From contig OZ220686.1 in assembly GCA_965116435.1 (NCBI GenBank), positions 2,604,001 to 2,668,000 of the forward strand: a stretch of 64,000 nt of DNA. The letters run 5' to 3'. The notes under the pieces are model-generated. The model was given only the letters and a program-made list of their open reading frames with translations, was not told where the DNA came from and made no database searches. Source of the stretch: VXPQ01 sp965116435 (GTDB lineage Bacteria > Bacteroidota > Rhodothermia > Rhodothermales > VXPQ01). Below, in pieces: positions 32,850-41,775 of the stretch. A program made the position numbers and the translations under genes. Each line of letters starts with the position of its first letter. Within the stretch, counting starts at the first letter, position 1.

Positions 32850-32985
32850 AAGGGATGCTCTGATTAAGTCCGCGAAGATCAGAGGCATCGCGGAGTGCGC
32901 TGGCAAGGAATGACGAAGCAGTGTGGTAGGCCCCACGTAATGAGGAATGACGCAGCCAGCGTGCGCCACGCTGCGTTGCGATGCG
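32850..32985. repeat. Palindromic repeat, half copy C
   Basis: The left terminus GGATGCTCTGATTAAGTC and the inner hairpin region (both arms and the GAATGACG repeats) match copies A and B. The right part of the element is missing. Sequence similarity ends in the second hairpin arm, 15 bases before the stop codon of the minus-strand PLP enzyme. The two hairpin arms have changed together in places (GGCATCG...GCGATGC), consistent with a maintained fold. Confidence 0.8.
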
Positions 32986-32999
32986 GGCGTGCGCACGCC

Positions 33000-33992
33000 T
33001 TATTCCAGCCCGAATGCCTTGAACAAGCGCATCGCGGTAGAAAATTCCACATTGCCCCCGCTTACAATGACGCCGATCCGTTCGGGCAAGGGGGGCCGGT
33101 TTTCTTCGAAAAGCCAGGCCATGGCCAGGGCGCCGGTGGGTTCGACGATCAGATGCATGCGGCGCCACAGAAAATGCATGGCGCGCACGATGGAAACTTC
33201 GCGGACCGTATGCATGGCGTCCACATGGGCGCGCACCAGAGGGAAGGTTGTAGCGCCCAGCGAGGGAGTCCGGGCGCCGTCGGCGATGGTGTCGGGATTG
33301 CGCACCGTATGCAGCGCGCCGGTCCGAAAGGAACGTGTGGCGTCGTCTGCGTTTGCAGGCTCCACGCCCGCCACGCGGCAGGCCGGTTGCAAGGCGTTGG
33401 CGGCAATGGCCGACCCCGACAGCAAGCCGCCGCCTCCGCAGCCTGTCAGGAGGAGGTCCAGGGTATCGACTTCCTGCAGCAATTCGCGGGCGCACGTGCC
33501 TTGCCCGGCCACAATGTGGGGATGATCGTACGGCGGAATGACAGACAGGCCCCGCTCGTCGGCGATCTCTGCGGCCAGCGTTTCTCGCGTAGCGCTTTCC
33601 CGGTCGTACAGAATAATGTCCGCGCCATACCCCCGCGTGGCTTCCTGCTTGACGCGAGGCGCATCGGACGGCATGACGACGGTCACGGGCACGTCCAGCA
33701 AGCGGCCCGCAAGGGCCAGCGCCTGCGCATGGTTGCCTGAAGAAAAGGTGAGCGCGCCCCGCGCTTTTCCCTCGTCGGACAGGAGCGACAGCGCATGGTA
33801 GGCGCCGCGGAACTTGAAGGAACCGGTGCGCTGGAACGATTCGCACTTGAAGAAAAAGCGCGCCCCGAACCGCTCATCGAACGTGGAAGAGGTGTGGACC
33901 GGCGTCCGCCGCGCAATGCCCGTCAGGCGCTGCGCCGCGGCTTCAATATCCGGATACGTAACGAGGCGTGCCGACACGGGACGAGCGCGCAA
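33000..33992 (-). CDS. Threonine/serine dehydratase-like PLP enzyme
   Basis: A fold-type II PLP enzyme of 330 residues without a C-terminal ACT regulatory domain, like catabolic threonine dehydratase, serine racemase or threo-3-hydroxyaspartate ammonia-lyase. The PLP lysine is in SFKFRGAYHAL (~54-64). Other motifs are SSGNHAQALALAG (substrate/phosphate loop), CGGGGLLSGSA (PLP-phosphate tetraglycine loop) and a final VSGGNVE. The longest frame begins with TTG 33992; GTG 33977 is a plausible shorter start. Which amino acid it uses cannot be decided here. Confidence 0.85.
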   Translation of the reverse strand: MRARPVSARLVTYPDIEAAAQRLTGIARRTPVHTSSTFDERFGARFFFKCESFQRTGSFKFRGAYHALSLLSDEGKARGALTFSSGNHAQALALAGRLLDVPVTVVMPSDAPRVKQEATRGYGADIILYDRESATRETLAAEIADERGLSVIPPYDHPHIVAGQGTCARELLQEVDTLDLLLTGCGGGGLLSGSAIAANALQPACRVAGVEPANADDATRSFRTGALHTVRNPDTIADGARTPSLGATTFPLVRAHVDAMHTVREVSIVRAMHFLWRRMHLIVEPTGALAMAWLFEENRPPLPERIGVIVSGGNVEFSTAMRLFKAFGLE

Positions 33993-34061
33993 ACAGGAAG
34001 GGACAGGAAAAGATCAGAAGAACCGTTCCCGTACGACGCTCGTCCCCGGACGTTTCCCGAA

Positions 34062-34427
34062 TCAGGCTTCCTTGGGTTCTTCTGCGGGCGCTTCGGCGGG
34101 TTCTTCCTGCCCGGCCTCGGCCTCGTCGTCGCTTTTCCGCCGTACGATGACCACCTGGATATCGCTGGCGAGCGACGCGAACGCGCCGATGGCTGCGAGG
34201 GTCGGCGCAATCATAATGGCGGCTGCGGCGCCTCCGACGCCAAGGACCAGCGGGAACTCCATCACGGTTCGATCCCCCCGTTGCACCAGAATGCGTCGGG
34301 CGGTTCCTTCCTCGATGGCGTCGCGGACCCGGTCGATGAGCTGATTGCCCCCGATCCTGATTTTTTCGAGCGTTTCCCGGGAGAAATCGTTCAAGTCCTG
34401 TTGTACGTCGTTCAAGTTGCTTTGCAT
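34062..34427 (-). CDS. DUF4342 domain protein
   Basis: A 121-residue protein from ATG 34427 (MQSNLNDVQQDLNDF). Central DUF4342 signature: GNQLIDRVRDAIEEGTARRILV, then VMEFPLVLGVGGAAAAIMIAPTLAAIGAFASLASDIQVVI, a single hydrophobic hairpin or membrane segment. The Glu/Ala/Pro-rich C-terminal tail (QEEPAEAPAEEPKEA) is low-complexity. Members are small membrane-associated proteins of unknown function. It is 70 bases upstream of the PLP enzyme on the same strand, possibly co-transcribed. Confidence 0.75.
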   Translation of the reverse strand: MQSNLNDVQQDLNDFSRETLEKIRIGGNQLIDRVRDAIEEGTARRILVQRGDRTVMEFPLVLGVGGAAAAIMIAPTLAAIGAFASLASDIQVVIVRRKSDDEAEAGQEEPAEAPAEEPKEA

Positions 34428-34499
34428 GTCGTTCGGTTGTTTTCGGTGGAGTAACGGGGCCTTCTTCGACAGATGCGAAAAACGCCCCTGCTGCGTGCA

Positions 34500-34536
34500 G
34501 GATGCGCTGATGCAATCCGTTGCGATCAAGGCATCC
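34500..34536. repeat. Minimal inverted-repeat relic of the palindromic family
   Basis: GGATGCGCTGATGCAATCC on the left and GATCAAGGCATCC on the right are terminus-like sequences of the repeat family only ~25 bases apart, as if the interior was lost. It lies upstream of the DUF4342 gene and of plsC, which are divergent. Confidence 0.5.
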
Positions 34537-34589
34537 TGAACTCTACGTACGGAAGCGGTCGTAAGTTACGCGCTTCAACCCTATTTTAC

Positions 34590-34620
34590 GGATGCTCTGA
34601 TTACGGGTGCTCTGATCAAA
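34590..34620. repeat. Two tandem left-end sequences of the palindromic family
   Basis: GGATGCTCTGATTA is followed directly by GGGTGCTCTGATCAAA. Both resemble the left terminus of copies A-C. It ends 14 bases before the plsC start codon. Confidence 0.55.
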
Positions 34621-34633
34621 CCTTCGAAATTCC

Positions 34634-35404
34634 ATGCATCGGCAACATTCCGGCGGATACGTCCCGGACAGTACGTGTGCGACGTGGATCGCCCGGTTGC
34701 ATTTCCTGTGGTTTCTTGCGGCGGCGACGCTCTGGACCGTCGTCATGGCCGTGGTGCAACTGAGTACGCATCGTATCTGGCCCACCGCCCATAATTTCAA
34801 GCGGAACGGGCGGGTGTGGGGCGGCGTCATTCTGGGCGCGAGCGGCATTCGGGTGCAGGTGACGGACCGGGCCGGGATCGACAGGGACGGTCCGGCCGTA
34901 TTTATATGCAATCACCAGAACTTGCTGGATATCCTTGCCTTGAGCGCCGCGCTTCCCTATTCCTTCGGCTTTATCGCCAAAACAGAATTGGCCAAAGTGC
35001 CCTTTTTGGGGTTCGCCATACGTAATTCGGCGTCGGTTTTCATAGACCGGAGCCATCCGCGGAGCGCCCTCGAGAGCCTGCGCAAAGCGGGAGAACGTAT
35101 TCGCGGCGGCAATTCGGTCCTGGTGTTTGCTGAGGGAACGCGCTCGTACGGGCCGTATCTTCAGCCGTTTCGGAAGGGCGCTTTTTCCCTCGCGGTGGAG
35201 GCGGGCGTTCCGATAGCGCCCGTAACCATCGTGGACGGCTATCGGCTGCTGCACGAAAAGAAACGGTTGCTTCGCGGCGGCGCGTTGCGTATGGTCGTTG
35301 GAGAGACTATTTCCCTCGAAGGGAAGACGCGTCGGGACATTCCCGCGCTGATGGAGGCTGTGCGCGAGCGTCTCGCCGAACCGCTGGGCGCCGTTTCCGA
35401 CTGA
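34634..35404 (+). CDS. plsC: 1-acyl-sn-glycerol-3-phosphate acyltransferase
   Basis: Transfers the second acyl chain to lysophosphatidate in phospholipid synthesis. 256 residues: an N-terminal membrane segment (LHFLWFLAAATLWTVVMAVV, ~20-40), motif I NHQNLLDI (HX4D, ~93-100), motif II-like FIDRSHPRSA, motif III FAEGTRSYG (~168-176) and motif IV VPIAPVTI. ATG 34634 follows a pair of repeat-family ends. Full length. gatC follows 32 bases downstream. Confidence 0.92.
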   Translation: MHRQHSGGYVPDSTCATWIARLHFLWFLAAATLWTVVMAVVQLSTHRIWPTAHNFKRNGRVWGGVILGASGIRVQVTDRAGIDRDGPAVFICNHQNLLDILALSAALPYSFGFIAKTELAKVPFLGFAIRNSASVFIDRSHPRSALESLRKAGERIRGGNSVLVFAEGTRSYGPYLQPFRKGAFSLAVEAGVPIAPVTIVDGYRLLHEKKRLLRGGALRMVVGETISLEGKTRRDIPALMEAVRERLAEPLGAVSD

Positions 35405-35436
35405 CTTTTTCGCCATTTCATACGAGATTTTCATAC

Positions 35437-35763
35437 ATGGCCGTTACCACAGAACAAGTGCGACACATCGCTTCGCTGGCCCGGCTTCGTTTTACCGAGG
35501 AAGAAGAAGTGCGGCTGGCCCGCGAAATGAGCGAGGTGCTCGATTACATAGCGAAACTGGAGGAACTCGACACCGAAGGCGTTCCAACCCTGTCGCATGT
35601 GCTGGATATGCGCAATGTGTTTCGGGAAGATCAGGCGCGCGTGCGCATCTCGCATGAAGAAGCGCTCCGGGGCGCGCCCGAAGCGGACGCCTCCTATTTT
35701 CGCGTTCCCAAAGTAATCGAAGGAAGCGCTGATCGAAGTGGATTTGAATCATTGCATCCTTAA
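35437..35763 (+). CDS. gatC: Glu/Asp-tRNA amidotransferase subunit C with repeat-derived tail
   Basis: A small subunit of GatCAB, which amidates misacylated Glu-tRNA(Gln)/Asp-tRNA(Asn). The conserved core is VRHIASLARLRFTEEE, LDYIAKLEELDTEGV and the end signature YFRVPKVIE. GatC normally stops at or just after PKVI. Here 12 further residues (SADRSGFESLHP) and the stop codon come from a fragment of the palindromic repeat (35722-35762). The core is intact, so it is probably functional. gatA and gatB are not in the window. Confidence 0.93.
   Translation: MAVTTEQVRHIASLARLRFTEEEEVRLAREMSEVLDYIAKLEELDTEGVPTLSHVLDMRNVFREDQARVRISHEEALRGAPEADASYFRVPKVIEGSADRSGFESLHP
35722..35762. repeat. Right-end fragment of palindromic repeat inside gatC 3' end
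   Basis: GAAGCGCTGATCGAAGTG and the following bases match the right end of copy B without a mismatch for ~25 bases, then continue to ATTGCATCCTTA with minor change. It supplies the last codons and the TAA of gatC. Confidence 0.85.
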
Positions 35764-35776
35764 ATAGCATCCGACG

Positions 35777-38326
35777 ATGGCTCGAGCGCGAGGCAGACAA
35801 AAAAGGGCGAGGGCGCGAGGGGGTTCTGCGGTTCCTTCGCAGGACGGGAGTGGACTCTGGGAGCGTCTCGACGGGCGCACCCGCCACATCGTGTGCTTCG
35901 GGGCGCTGCTCGTCGTGGCCTTCGGTTTCTTTGCGCCCGCCGTGTTTTCGGATCGATCGCTGATCGGGAGCGATACGGTGCAGTGGCGGGCGATGGCGGA
36001 GTACATGCTGGATTACGAGGAGGAGACGGGCCGGCAGGCGCTGTGGGCGCCGAACGCCTTTGGGGGGATGCCCGGATATATGATCGCCTACGGCGAGAAA
36101 ACGCCGCAACTGGACGATATTCCGGCGCTGCTTCGGAAAGTGATCTGGCCGGTTTCGCATTTCATCGTGTTGCTGCTCGGCGCCTGGTTGCTTGCCTTCT
36201 TTCTGACGAAGGACCGCCTGGCCGCCCTGTTGGCCGCGGTGGCCTACGGCCTGACCACCTACATGACGTTCATTCTGATCGCGGGGCACAATTCCCGGTT
36301 CATTACCCTGTGCTTTGCGCCGTGGCTGGCGCTGGCGTTCGTCTGGACGTTGCGGCGCCCCGGCTTGCTGGCCGCCTTGCTTTTTGCGATGGCGCTGGGG
36401 GTCAATTTGCGGGGCGGGCATGTGCAAATCACCTATTACGTGGCGTTTTTTCTGGGGGTCTGGTGGGTTGTGGAGGGGGGCTATGCGGTCGTGCGTAAGG
36501 AATGGAAGCCGTTTGGCGCGGCGACGGGCTGGCTGGCGCTGGGCGGGGCGCTGGGCTTGTTGCTGGTGGCGCAGCCCTATCTGCTGCATTTCGAATACAA
36601 GATCTATACGATTCGGGGCGCGGTCGATGGCGCGCTATCCGGGCTGGACTGGACCTACGCCATGGGGTGGAGCCAGGGCGTGGGAGAACTGATTACGCTG
36701 CTTGCGGCGGATGCGTACGGCGGCGCCAGCCCGACCTATTGGGGGGCGAAGCCGTTCACGGCCGGGCCGCATTACATCGGACCGATCGTGCTGTTGCTGG
36801 CGGCGTTTGCGTTGCGGCAATGGAGAAACCGGGGCGTGCTTGCGCTTGCAATCATGGCGTTGTTGACCCTGCTCTTTTCGCTGGGGTCCAATTTTGCGCT
36901 GCTGAATCGTTTCATGTACGAGCATTTCCCCATGTTCAACGCCTTTCGCGTGCCGGAGAGCTGGCTGGCGATCACGGCGTTGATGCTGGCGCTTTTGGCC
37001 GCGTTCGGGGTGCGCGGGCTCGGCAAAGACGCGGCGCCTGCTGCGAATCCTGCGGCCTGGCGTGCGTTCCGATGGCTGTTCGGGGGCGTGGCGGCCGTGC
37101 TGCTGGCGTTGATGCTGGCGCCCGACGCGTTCTACGATTTCGAACGACCGGGCGAGGCCGCGCAGGTTACGCAGGCGCTGCTGGCGCAACAACCGAATAT
37201 TTCCCCGAACGATCCGCGCGTGGATACGGCTGTCCGCGGGTATCTTGCCGAGCAGCGCACGCTCCGGGAAGGTACGTTTCGGTCCGAAATGCAACGGTCC
37301 TTGTTCTTTTTGCTGCTTGCGGGCGGCATGATTTTGCTTTTCCGGATGGGCAAGGCGCCTCGATGGGCATTGCAAGCCGCGCTTGCGCTGCTGGTGACGG
37401 TGGACCTGTGGGGCGTCGGCAAGCGCTATTTCAACGAGGACGATCTGGTGCGCGCCCGCGTTGCGGAGGAGCAAATCGCCACGTACGATGTGGACCGCTA
37501 CATTCTCGAACGGCAGGCAGCGGCGGGCGGTCCGGGGCAATTCCGCGTGCTGTCTCTCGAAGCGGGAACCCCGTTTCAGCATGCCCGCCCCTCCTATCAT
37601 TACGAATCCGTCGGGGGCTACCACGGCGCCAAATTGCGTCTGGCGCAAGACTATATCGACGAGTTGTACCCGGAGCCGGGCACGCGAGCGCCGAATGCGA
37701 ACGCGCTGGACCTGCTTGGCGTTCGGTACGTGATTGCTCCGGCTCCGCTGCCTGGTCTGGAGGTGGCGTATCGGGGCGAGGAGACGGGCCTGTTCGTGCT
37801 TGAAAACAGGGATGTTCCGCCCCGCGCCTGGCTTGTCGGGGATGTGGAGACGGCAAGCGACGCGCCGGGCGCGTGGGCCCGTTTGCGGGATCCGGCGTTC
37901 GATGTGCGCCGCACGGCGCTGCTGTACGATCCGCTTCCGTTCGATCCGGTTCCGATCGACTCGGCGAGCACGGCGACGGCGGACATGCAATCCTGGTCGC
38001 TGCACGAGATCGTACTGCGTGTGGAGACGGATGCGCCCCGGCTCCTGGTGCTTTCCGAAGTGTTTTATCCGGCCGGATGGGAGGCTACGGTCGGGGGCGA
38101 GGAGGTTGTTATTGCGCAGGCCAATCATATGTTGCGGGGCGTTCCCGTGCCGGCGGGCGAGCACGAGGTGGTCTTGCGCTTTGCCCCGCCCCGGCATCGT
38201 ATGGGCGTTGCGGTGGGCGCTGCCTCGACCGTGCTGGTGTACGGGGGCGTGCTCGCGCTTTTGGCGCTGGGATGGCGGCGCACGCGACGCAAGACGGGCG
38301 TTGTGGAGGCGGCTTCGGAGGCATGA
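35777..38326 (+). CDS. YfhO-family polytopic membrane protein
   Basis: An 849-residue membrane protein. After a basic N-terminus it has about 12 hydrophobic segments over the first ~590 residues (LVVAFGFFAPAVF, FIVLLLGAWLLAFFL, GLLAALLFAMALG, GLLLVAQPYLL, LLLAGGMILLF), then a soluble C-terminal domain and a final membrane segment near 820-840. Body motifs DTVQWRAMAEYM, NAFGGMPGY and PESWLAITALM fit the YfhO family, which is linked to glycosylation of teichoic acid or other surface polymers. It overlaps the next glycosyltransferase gene by 4 bases (ATGA). Likely a lipid-linked sugar transferase, inferred from family and context. Confidence 0.85.
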   Translation: MARARGRQKRARARGGSAVPSQDGSGLWERLDGRTRHIVCFGALLVVAFGFFAPAVFSDRSLIGSDTVQWRAMAEYMLDYEEETGRQALWAPNAFGGMPGYMIAYGEKTPQLDDIPALLRKVIWPVSHFIVLLLGAWLLAFFLTKDRLAALLAAVAYGLTTYMTFILIAGHNSRFITLCFAPWLALAFVWTLRRPGLLAALLFAMALGVNLRGGHVQITYYVAFFLGVWWVVEGGYAVVRKEWKPFGAATGWLALGGALGLLLVAQPYLLHFEYKIYTIRGAVDGALSGLDWTYAMGWSQGVGELITLLAADAYGGASPTYWGAKPFTAGPHYIGPIVLLLAAFALRQWRNRGVLALAIMALLTLLFSLGSNFALLNRFMYEHFPMFNAFRVPESWLAITALMLALLAAFGVRGLGKDAAPAANPAAWRAFRWLFGGVAAVLLALMLAPDAFYDFERPGEAAQVTQALLAQQPNISPNDPRVDTAVRGYLAEQRTLREGTFRSEMQRSLFFLLLAGGMILLFRMGKAPRWALQAALALLVTVDLWGVGKRYFNEDDLVRARVAEEQIATYDVDRYILERQAAAGGPGQFRVLSLEAGTPFQHARPSYHYESVGGYHGAKLRLAQDYIDELYPEPGTRAPNANALDLLGVRYVIAPAPLPGLEVAYRGEETGLFVLENRDVPPRAWLVGDVETASDAPGAWARLRDPAFDVRRTALLYDPLPFDPVPIDSASTATADMQSWSLHEIVLRVETDAPRLLVLSEVFYPAGWEATVGGEEVVIAQANHMLRGVPVPAGEHEVVLRFAPPRHRMGVAVGAASTVLVYGGVLALLALGWRRTRRKTGVVEAASEA

Positions 38327-39624
38327 AGCGACTCCTCTTCGTGACATACTATTTTCCGCCGTCCGGCGGGTCGGGCGTGCAGCGCAGCCTCAAATTCGTG
38401 AAATATCTTCCTGAATTCGGATGGCGGCCCACCGTGCTGACCGTGCGCCCGGAATGCGCCTCCTGGCCCGATCCCGATCCGGATTCCGTGGCGGACATTC
38501 CGGACGGGACGCCGGTGGAGCGGACCGGGGCGTGGGACCCATATGCCTGGTATGCCCGGCTGCTTCGACGGAACAAGCAGGATGTCGTGACGGTCGGGTT
38601 CACCGGAGAGGCCGGGGCGGATTCCCGACGACGATTTGCGCGGTGGATACGGGCCAACTTGTTTTTGCCGGATGCGCGGATTGGCTGGGTTCCCTTTGCT
38701 GCGGCGCGGGCGCGGGCTCTCATGCGACAGTCTTTCGATGCGATCCTGACGACGGGGCCGCCGCATTCCACCCATCTGGTGGGGCTGGCGGCGCGGCGGG
38801 GTACGCCCTGGCTTGTCGATTTGCGGGACCCCTGGACGGAAATAGATTTTCGCGAGGAATTGCCCATGACCGCTCCTGCCCGGGCGCTGGATGCGTTGCT
38901 GGAACGGCGGGTGTTGCGGGCGGCGGACGGTGTTTGCGTGGTCAGTCCCGGCATGCAGCGGCGGTTCGTAGAGCGGGGGTGTGCGGCGCCTGCGTTGATC
39001 GAAAACGGGTTCGATCCGGCGGATTTCGCCGATTCCGCCGGCCTGGATGCGTCGCCGGGCCAGCCGTTTGTCGTGGCGCATGTGGGTTATATGAACCGCG
39101 CCCGGAATCCAGAGGCGCTCTGGGCGGCGCTGGCCGGTTCGTCCCCGGACTGGTCCGCCCTGCGTCTCCGCTTTACTGGGCAGGTGGACGCTTCCATACT
39201 CGCTTCGGCGGCGGCCTCCTGTCCCGGCGTCCGGCTGGACGCCTTGCCGTACGTCCCGCATCGGGAGGCCATTGCGCGGATGCGCGAGGCGGCGGTCTTG
39301 CTGCTTTGCGTCAACCGGGTCCCGGGGGCAGAAGGCATTCCTACGGGCAAATTGTATGAATACCTTGCCTCGGGTCGTCCGGTGCTTGCGCTGGGGCCTG
39401 TGCATGGAGACGCCGCCCGCATTCTGGAGGAAACCGGTGGCGGGCGCAGGTTCGATTTCGGGGATGCGGAAGGGGTGCGCGCCTTTCTGCGCCAGCATTA
39501 CGAAGCGTGGCGGGCGGGGGCTCCCATCTCCGGAGCGCCTCCAGACCGCATCGTTCGGTACAGCCGGCGGGAACAGGCCCGGCGGCTTGCGGCGTTGCTT
39601 TCCGGGCTGGCGGATCCATCATAG
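38323..39624 (+). CDS. Glycosyltransferase, GT4-like
   Basis: A 433-residue GT-B enzyme. ATG 38323 gives MKRLLFVTYYFPPSGGSGVQR, the classic GT4 N-terminus. The acceptor domain includes ILTTGPPHSTHLVGLAA and LVDLRDPW. The donor domain has VVAHVGYMNRARNP, FTGQVDASIL and VPGAEGIPTGKLYEYLASGRPVLAL, with the E-x7-E-like nucleotide-sugar site near the end. Probably cytoplasmic or peripheral, adding one sugar to a surface polysaccharide. Overlaps the YfhO gene; wecB follows 37 bases downstream. Confidence 0.88.
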   Translation: MKRLLFVTYYFPPSGGSGVQRSLKFVKYLPEFGWRPTVLTVRPECASWPDPDPDSVADIPDGTPVERTGAWDPYAWYARLLRRNKQDVVTVGFTGEAGADSRRRFARWIRANLFLPDARIGWVPFAAARARALMRQSFDAILTTGPPHSTHLVGLAARRGTPWLVDLRDPWTEIDFREELPMTAPARALDALLERRVLRAADGVCVVSPGMQRRFVERGCAAPALIENGFDPADFADSAGLDASPGQPFVVAHVGYMNRARNPEALWAALAGSSPDWSALRLRFTGQVDASILASAAASCPGVRLDALPYVPHREAIARMREAAVLLLCVNRVPGAEGIPTGKLYEYLASGRPVLALGPVHGDAARILEETGGGRRFDFGDAEGVRAFLRQHYEAWRAGAPISGAPPDRIVRYSRREQARRLAALLSGLADPS

Positions 39625-39661
39625 AAACTACGATGCGCTTCGTGCGCATAGCGTGCTTGCC

Positions 39662-40711
39662 ATGCATATCGTAACCGTCGTCGGCGCTCGCCCCCAGTTC
39701 GTCAAGGCTGCTCCCTTGCGCCGCGCGCTCATGGATGCGGGCATTCGGGAAACGCTGGTACACACTGGGCAGCACTACGACCCGGAAATGAGCGCCGTCT
39801 TTTTCGAGGAACTGGGCCTGCCCGATCCCGCCGCCAACCTTGGCGTGGGGTCCGGAACGCATGCCGTACAGACCGGCGAGACGATGATGCGCCTCGAAGC
39901 CCTTCTGATGCAGGGGCCGCCGCCGGATGGGCTGATCGTGTACGGGGATACGAACAGTACGCTGGCGGGGGCGCTGGTTGCCGCCAAGCTGGGTATTCCA
40001 ATCATTCATGTCGAAGCCGGGTTACGTTCCTTTCGGCGTCATATGCCGGAGGAAATAAACCGGGTTGTGGCCGATCGGCTGGCCTCGGTGCTTTGTTGTC
40101 CGACGCAAAGCGCGGTGCATAACCTTTCTGTCGAAGGCATCGTGGAGGGCGTGCATCTGACGGGGGATGTGATGCTGGACGCCACGCGCCTGTTTGCGGA
40201 AGCTGCCGAACGGAGGGCGCCGCTTGCGTCCGTGACGACGCACGCCCCGGGCGCGTATTACGTCGCCACGGTGCATCGGGCGAGGAATACCGACGATCCC
40301 GAACGGTTGGCGGGGATTTTCGACGGGTTGGGGCGGCTGGGCGCTCCGGTCGTGGTCCCGCTGCATCCGAGGACGTGCGAACGCCTGGCGGGGATGCGTA
40401 CCCCGGACAATGTGGAAACGCGCGCGCCCCTGAGTTATCTCCGCATGCTCACGCTGGTGCGCCATGCCCGCGCCGTGTTGACCGATTCGGGCGGATTGCA
40501 AAAAGAATCGCTCTGGCTCGGCGTGCCGTGCGTTACCCTGCGCGAGGAAACCGAATGGACAGAAACCCTTGAAGGGGGATGGAACCGGCTGGCGGGCGCG
40601 GACCCCGTTCGCATTGCGGAAGCGGCCCGGATGCGTCCCGAAACACCCGCGCCCGAGGCGGGGGAACCGGGGGCCGCCGCCCGGATCGCTGCTTTGCTCG
40701 CGAACCGGTAA
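39662..40711 (+). CDS. wecB: UDP-N-acetylglucosamine 2-epimerase (non-hydrolysing)
   Basis: Converts UDP-GlcNAc to UDP-ManNAc for surface polysaccharide. 349 residues, ATG 39662. Signature stretches: VVGARPQFVKAAPL at the start, TGQHYDPEMS, YGDTNSTLAGAL, HVEAGLRSF, PEEINRVVADRL, GDVMLDA, DSGGLQKE and REETEWTET. Slightly shorter than the E. coli enzyme, with all catalytic regions present. Sits between two glycosyltransferases. Confidence 0.94.
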   Translation: MHIVTVVGARPQFVKAAPLRRALMDAGIRETLVHTGQHYDPEMSAVFFEELGLPDPAANLGVGSGTHAVQTGETMMRLEALLMQGPPPDGLIVYGDTNSTLAGALVAAKLGIPIIHVEAGLRSFRRHMPEEINRVVADRLASVLCCPTQSAVHNLSVEGIVEGVHLTGDVMLDATRLFAEAAERRAPLASVTTHAPGAYYVATVHRARNTDDPERLAGIFDGLGRLGAPVVVPLHPRTCERLAGMRTPDNVETRAPLSYLRMLTLVRHARAVLTDSGGLQKESLWLGVPCVTLREETEWTETLEGGWNRLAGADPVRIAEAARMRPETPAPEAGEPGAAARIAALLANR

Positions 40712-40719
40712 TCTCCTCT

Positions 40720-41775
40720 ATGATGTGCGTTATGCCGCCGAAACTGCTCTTTGTCTATCTCCATCCCTCTTCGTTCGTTCGGGAGGATATCCGCTTGCTT
40801 GAGGAAGCATACGACGTGGTGACGTTCGAATTCGGGAGAAGGGGGGGCCACAACTTGGGTCCGTTTGCGTTTGCGGGGTTGTTGTGCAAACAGGCGTGGT
40901 GGTTGCTTCGGGAGCTACCGCGGGCGGCGGCGGTCTATGGCTGGTTCGTCGATTATCATATGGCGTTGCCCGTGCTGGCGGTGGTGGGCGGGTTCGATGC
41001 GGTCTCGCTGCCGTCGCTGGGGCACGGCGTGGCGCTCTCCGGCTGGCGTCGCTGGATTGCCCGCATGGTGTTTCGGCGGGCGGATGTGCTGCTTCCCGTG
41101 TCGGGGTCGCTCGTTCGGTCCCGGAATCGTTTTTCGGAGGGGCCGGAAGAACGGGAATACGGCTTGCGCATGTTGGCGCCGGATACGCCCGCCGCGATTC
41201 GCGTCGTGCCCACGGGCTACGACCCGGCGGCGTGGCCTGCGGGGCCGGTCGAGCGCGCGCCCGTGGTAGGGACGGTCGGATTCATCCGCGGGGAGCGCAC
41301 ATTCCGTATAAAAGGCATTGACTTGTTCTTTGAGGCGGCTCGTCTTATGCCGGATATTCGGTTTCGGGTGGTGGGCGTCTTGGATCCGGACGTCGTCGTT
41401 GCGCGCTGGAACCCGCCGCCGAACGTGGAACTGTTTCCCCCTGCGCCGCGCGAAGCGTTGATTGCGCACTACGGCGAGATGTCCGTGTATGCGCAGTTGT
41501 CGCGGGCGGAGGGCTTGCCGAATGTATTGTGCGAGGCCATGTTGTGCGGCTGCATGCCGGTAGGGAGCCGGGTTTTCGGGATTCCTGAGTGCGTGGGCGA
41601 GGCAGGTTTTCTGGTGGACGAGCCGTGTGCTCCTGCGGTTTGCGAGGCGATTCGGGCCGCGCTGGATGCGGCGGGTCCGGCTTCGCGTACGGCGGCGCGG
41701 GCGCAGATCGAACGTCTTTTTCACCGGGACCTTCGGCGTGCCGCACTACGGGATATTTTAGGATGCTCTGATTAA
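40720..41775 (+). CDS. Glycosyltransferase (GT4-like) with repeat-derived C-terminus
   Basis: A 351-residue GT-B-type protein. Candidate starts are ATG 40720, 40723 and 40732 (PPKLLFVYLHPSSFV). Donor-domain motifs are GTVGFIRGERTFRIKGIDLFFEAA, FRVVGVLD, and SRAEGLPNVLCEAMLCGCMPVGS, the E-x7-E motif of GT4 enzymes. The last four residues (GCSD) and the TAA stop lie in the left end of palindromic repeat B, so the native C-terminus was probably replaced by the insertion. Part of the polysaccharide gene group. Confidence 0.85.
   Translation: MMCVMPPKLLFVYLHPSSFVREDIRLLEEAYDVVTFEFGRRGGHNLGPFAFAGLLCKQAWWLLRELPRAAAVYGWFVDYHMALPVLAVVGGFDAVSLPSLGHGVALSGWRRWIARMVFRRADVLLPVSGSLVRSRNRFSEGPEEREYGLRMLAPDTPAAIRVVPTGYDPAAWPAGPVERAPVVGTVGFIRGERTFRIKGIDLFFEAARLMPDIRFRVVGVLDPDVVVARWNPPPNVELFPPAPREALIAHYGEMSVYAQLSRAEGLPNVLCEAMLCGCMPVGSRVFGIPECVGEAGFLVDEPCAPAVCEAIRAALDAAGPASRTAARAQIERLFHRDLRRAALRDILGCSD

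Noticed and set aside
36635..38347. 570-codon minus-strand frame opposite the YfhO gene
   Set aside because: Arg/Gln-rich antisense shadow; the plus strand has membrane segments and family motifs.
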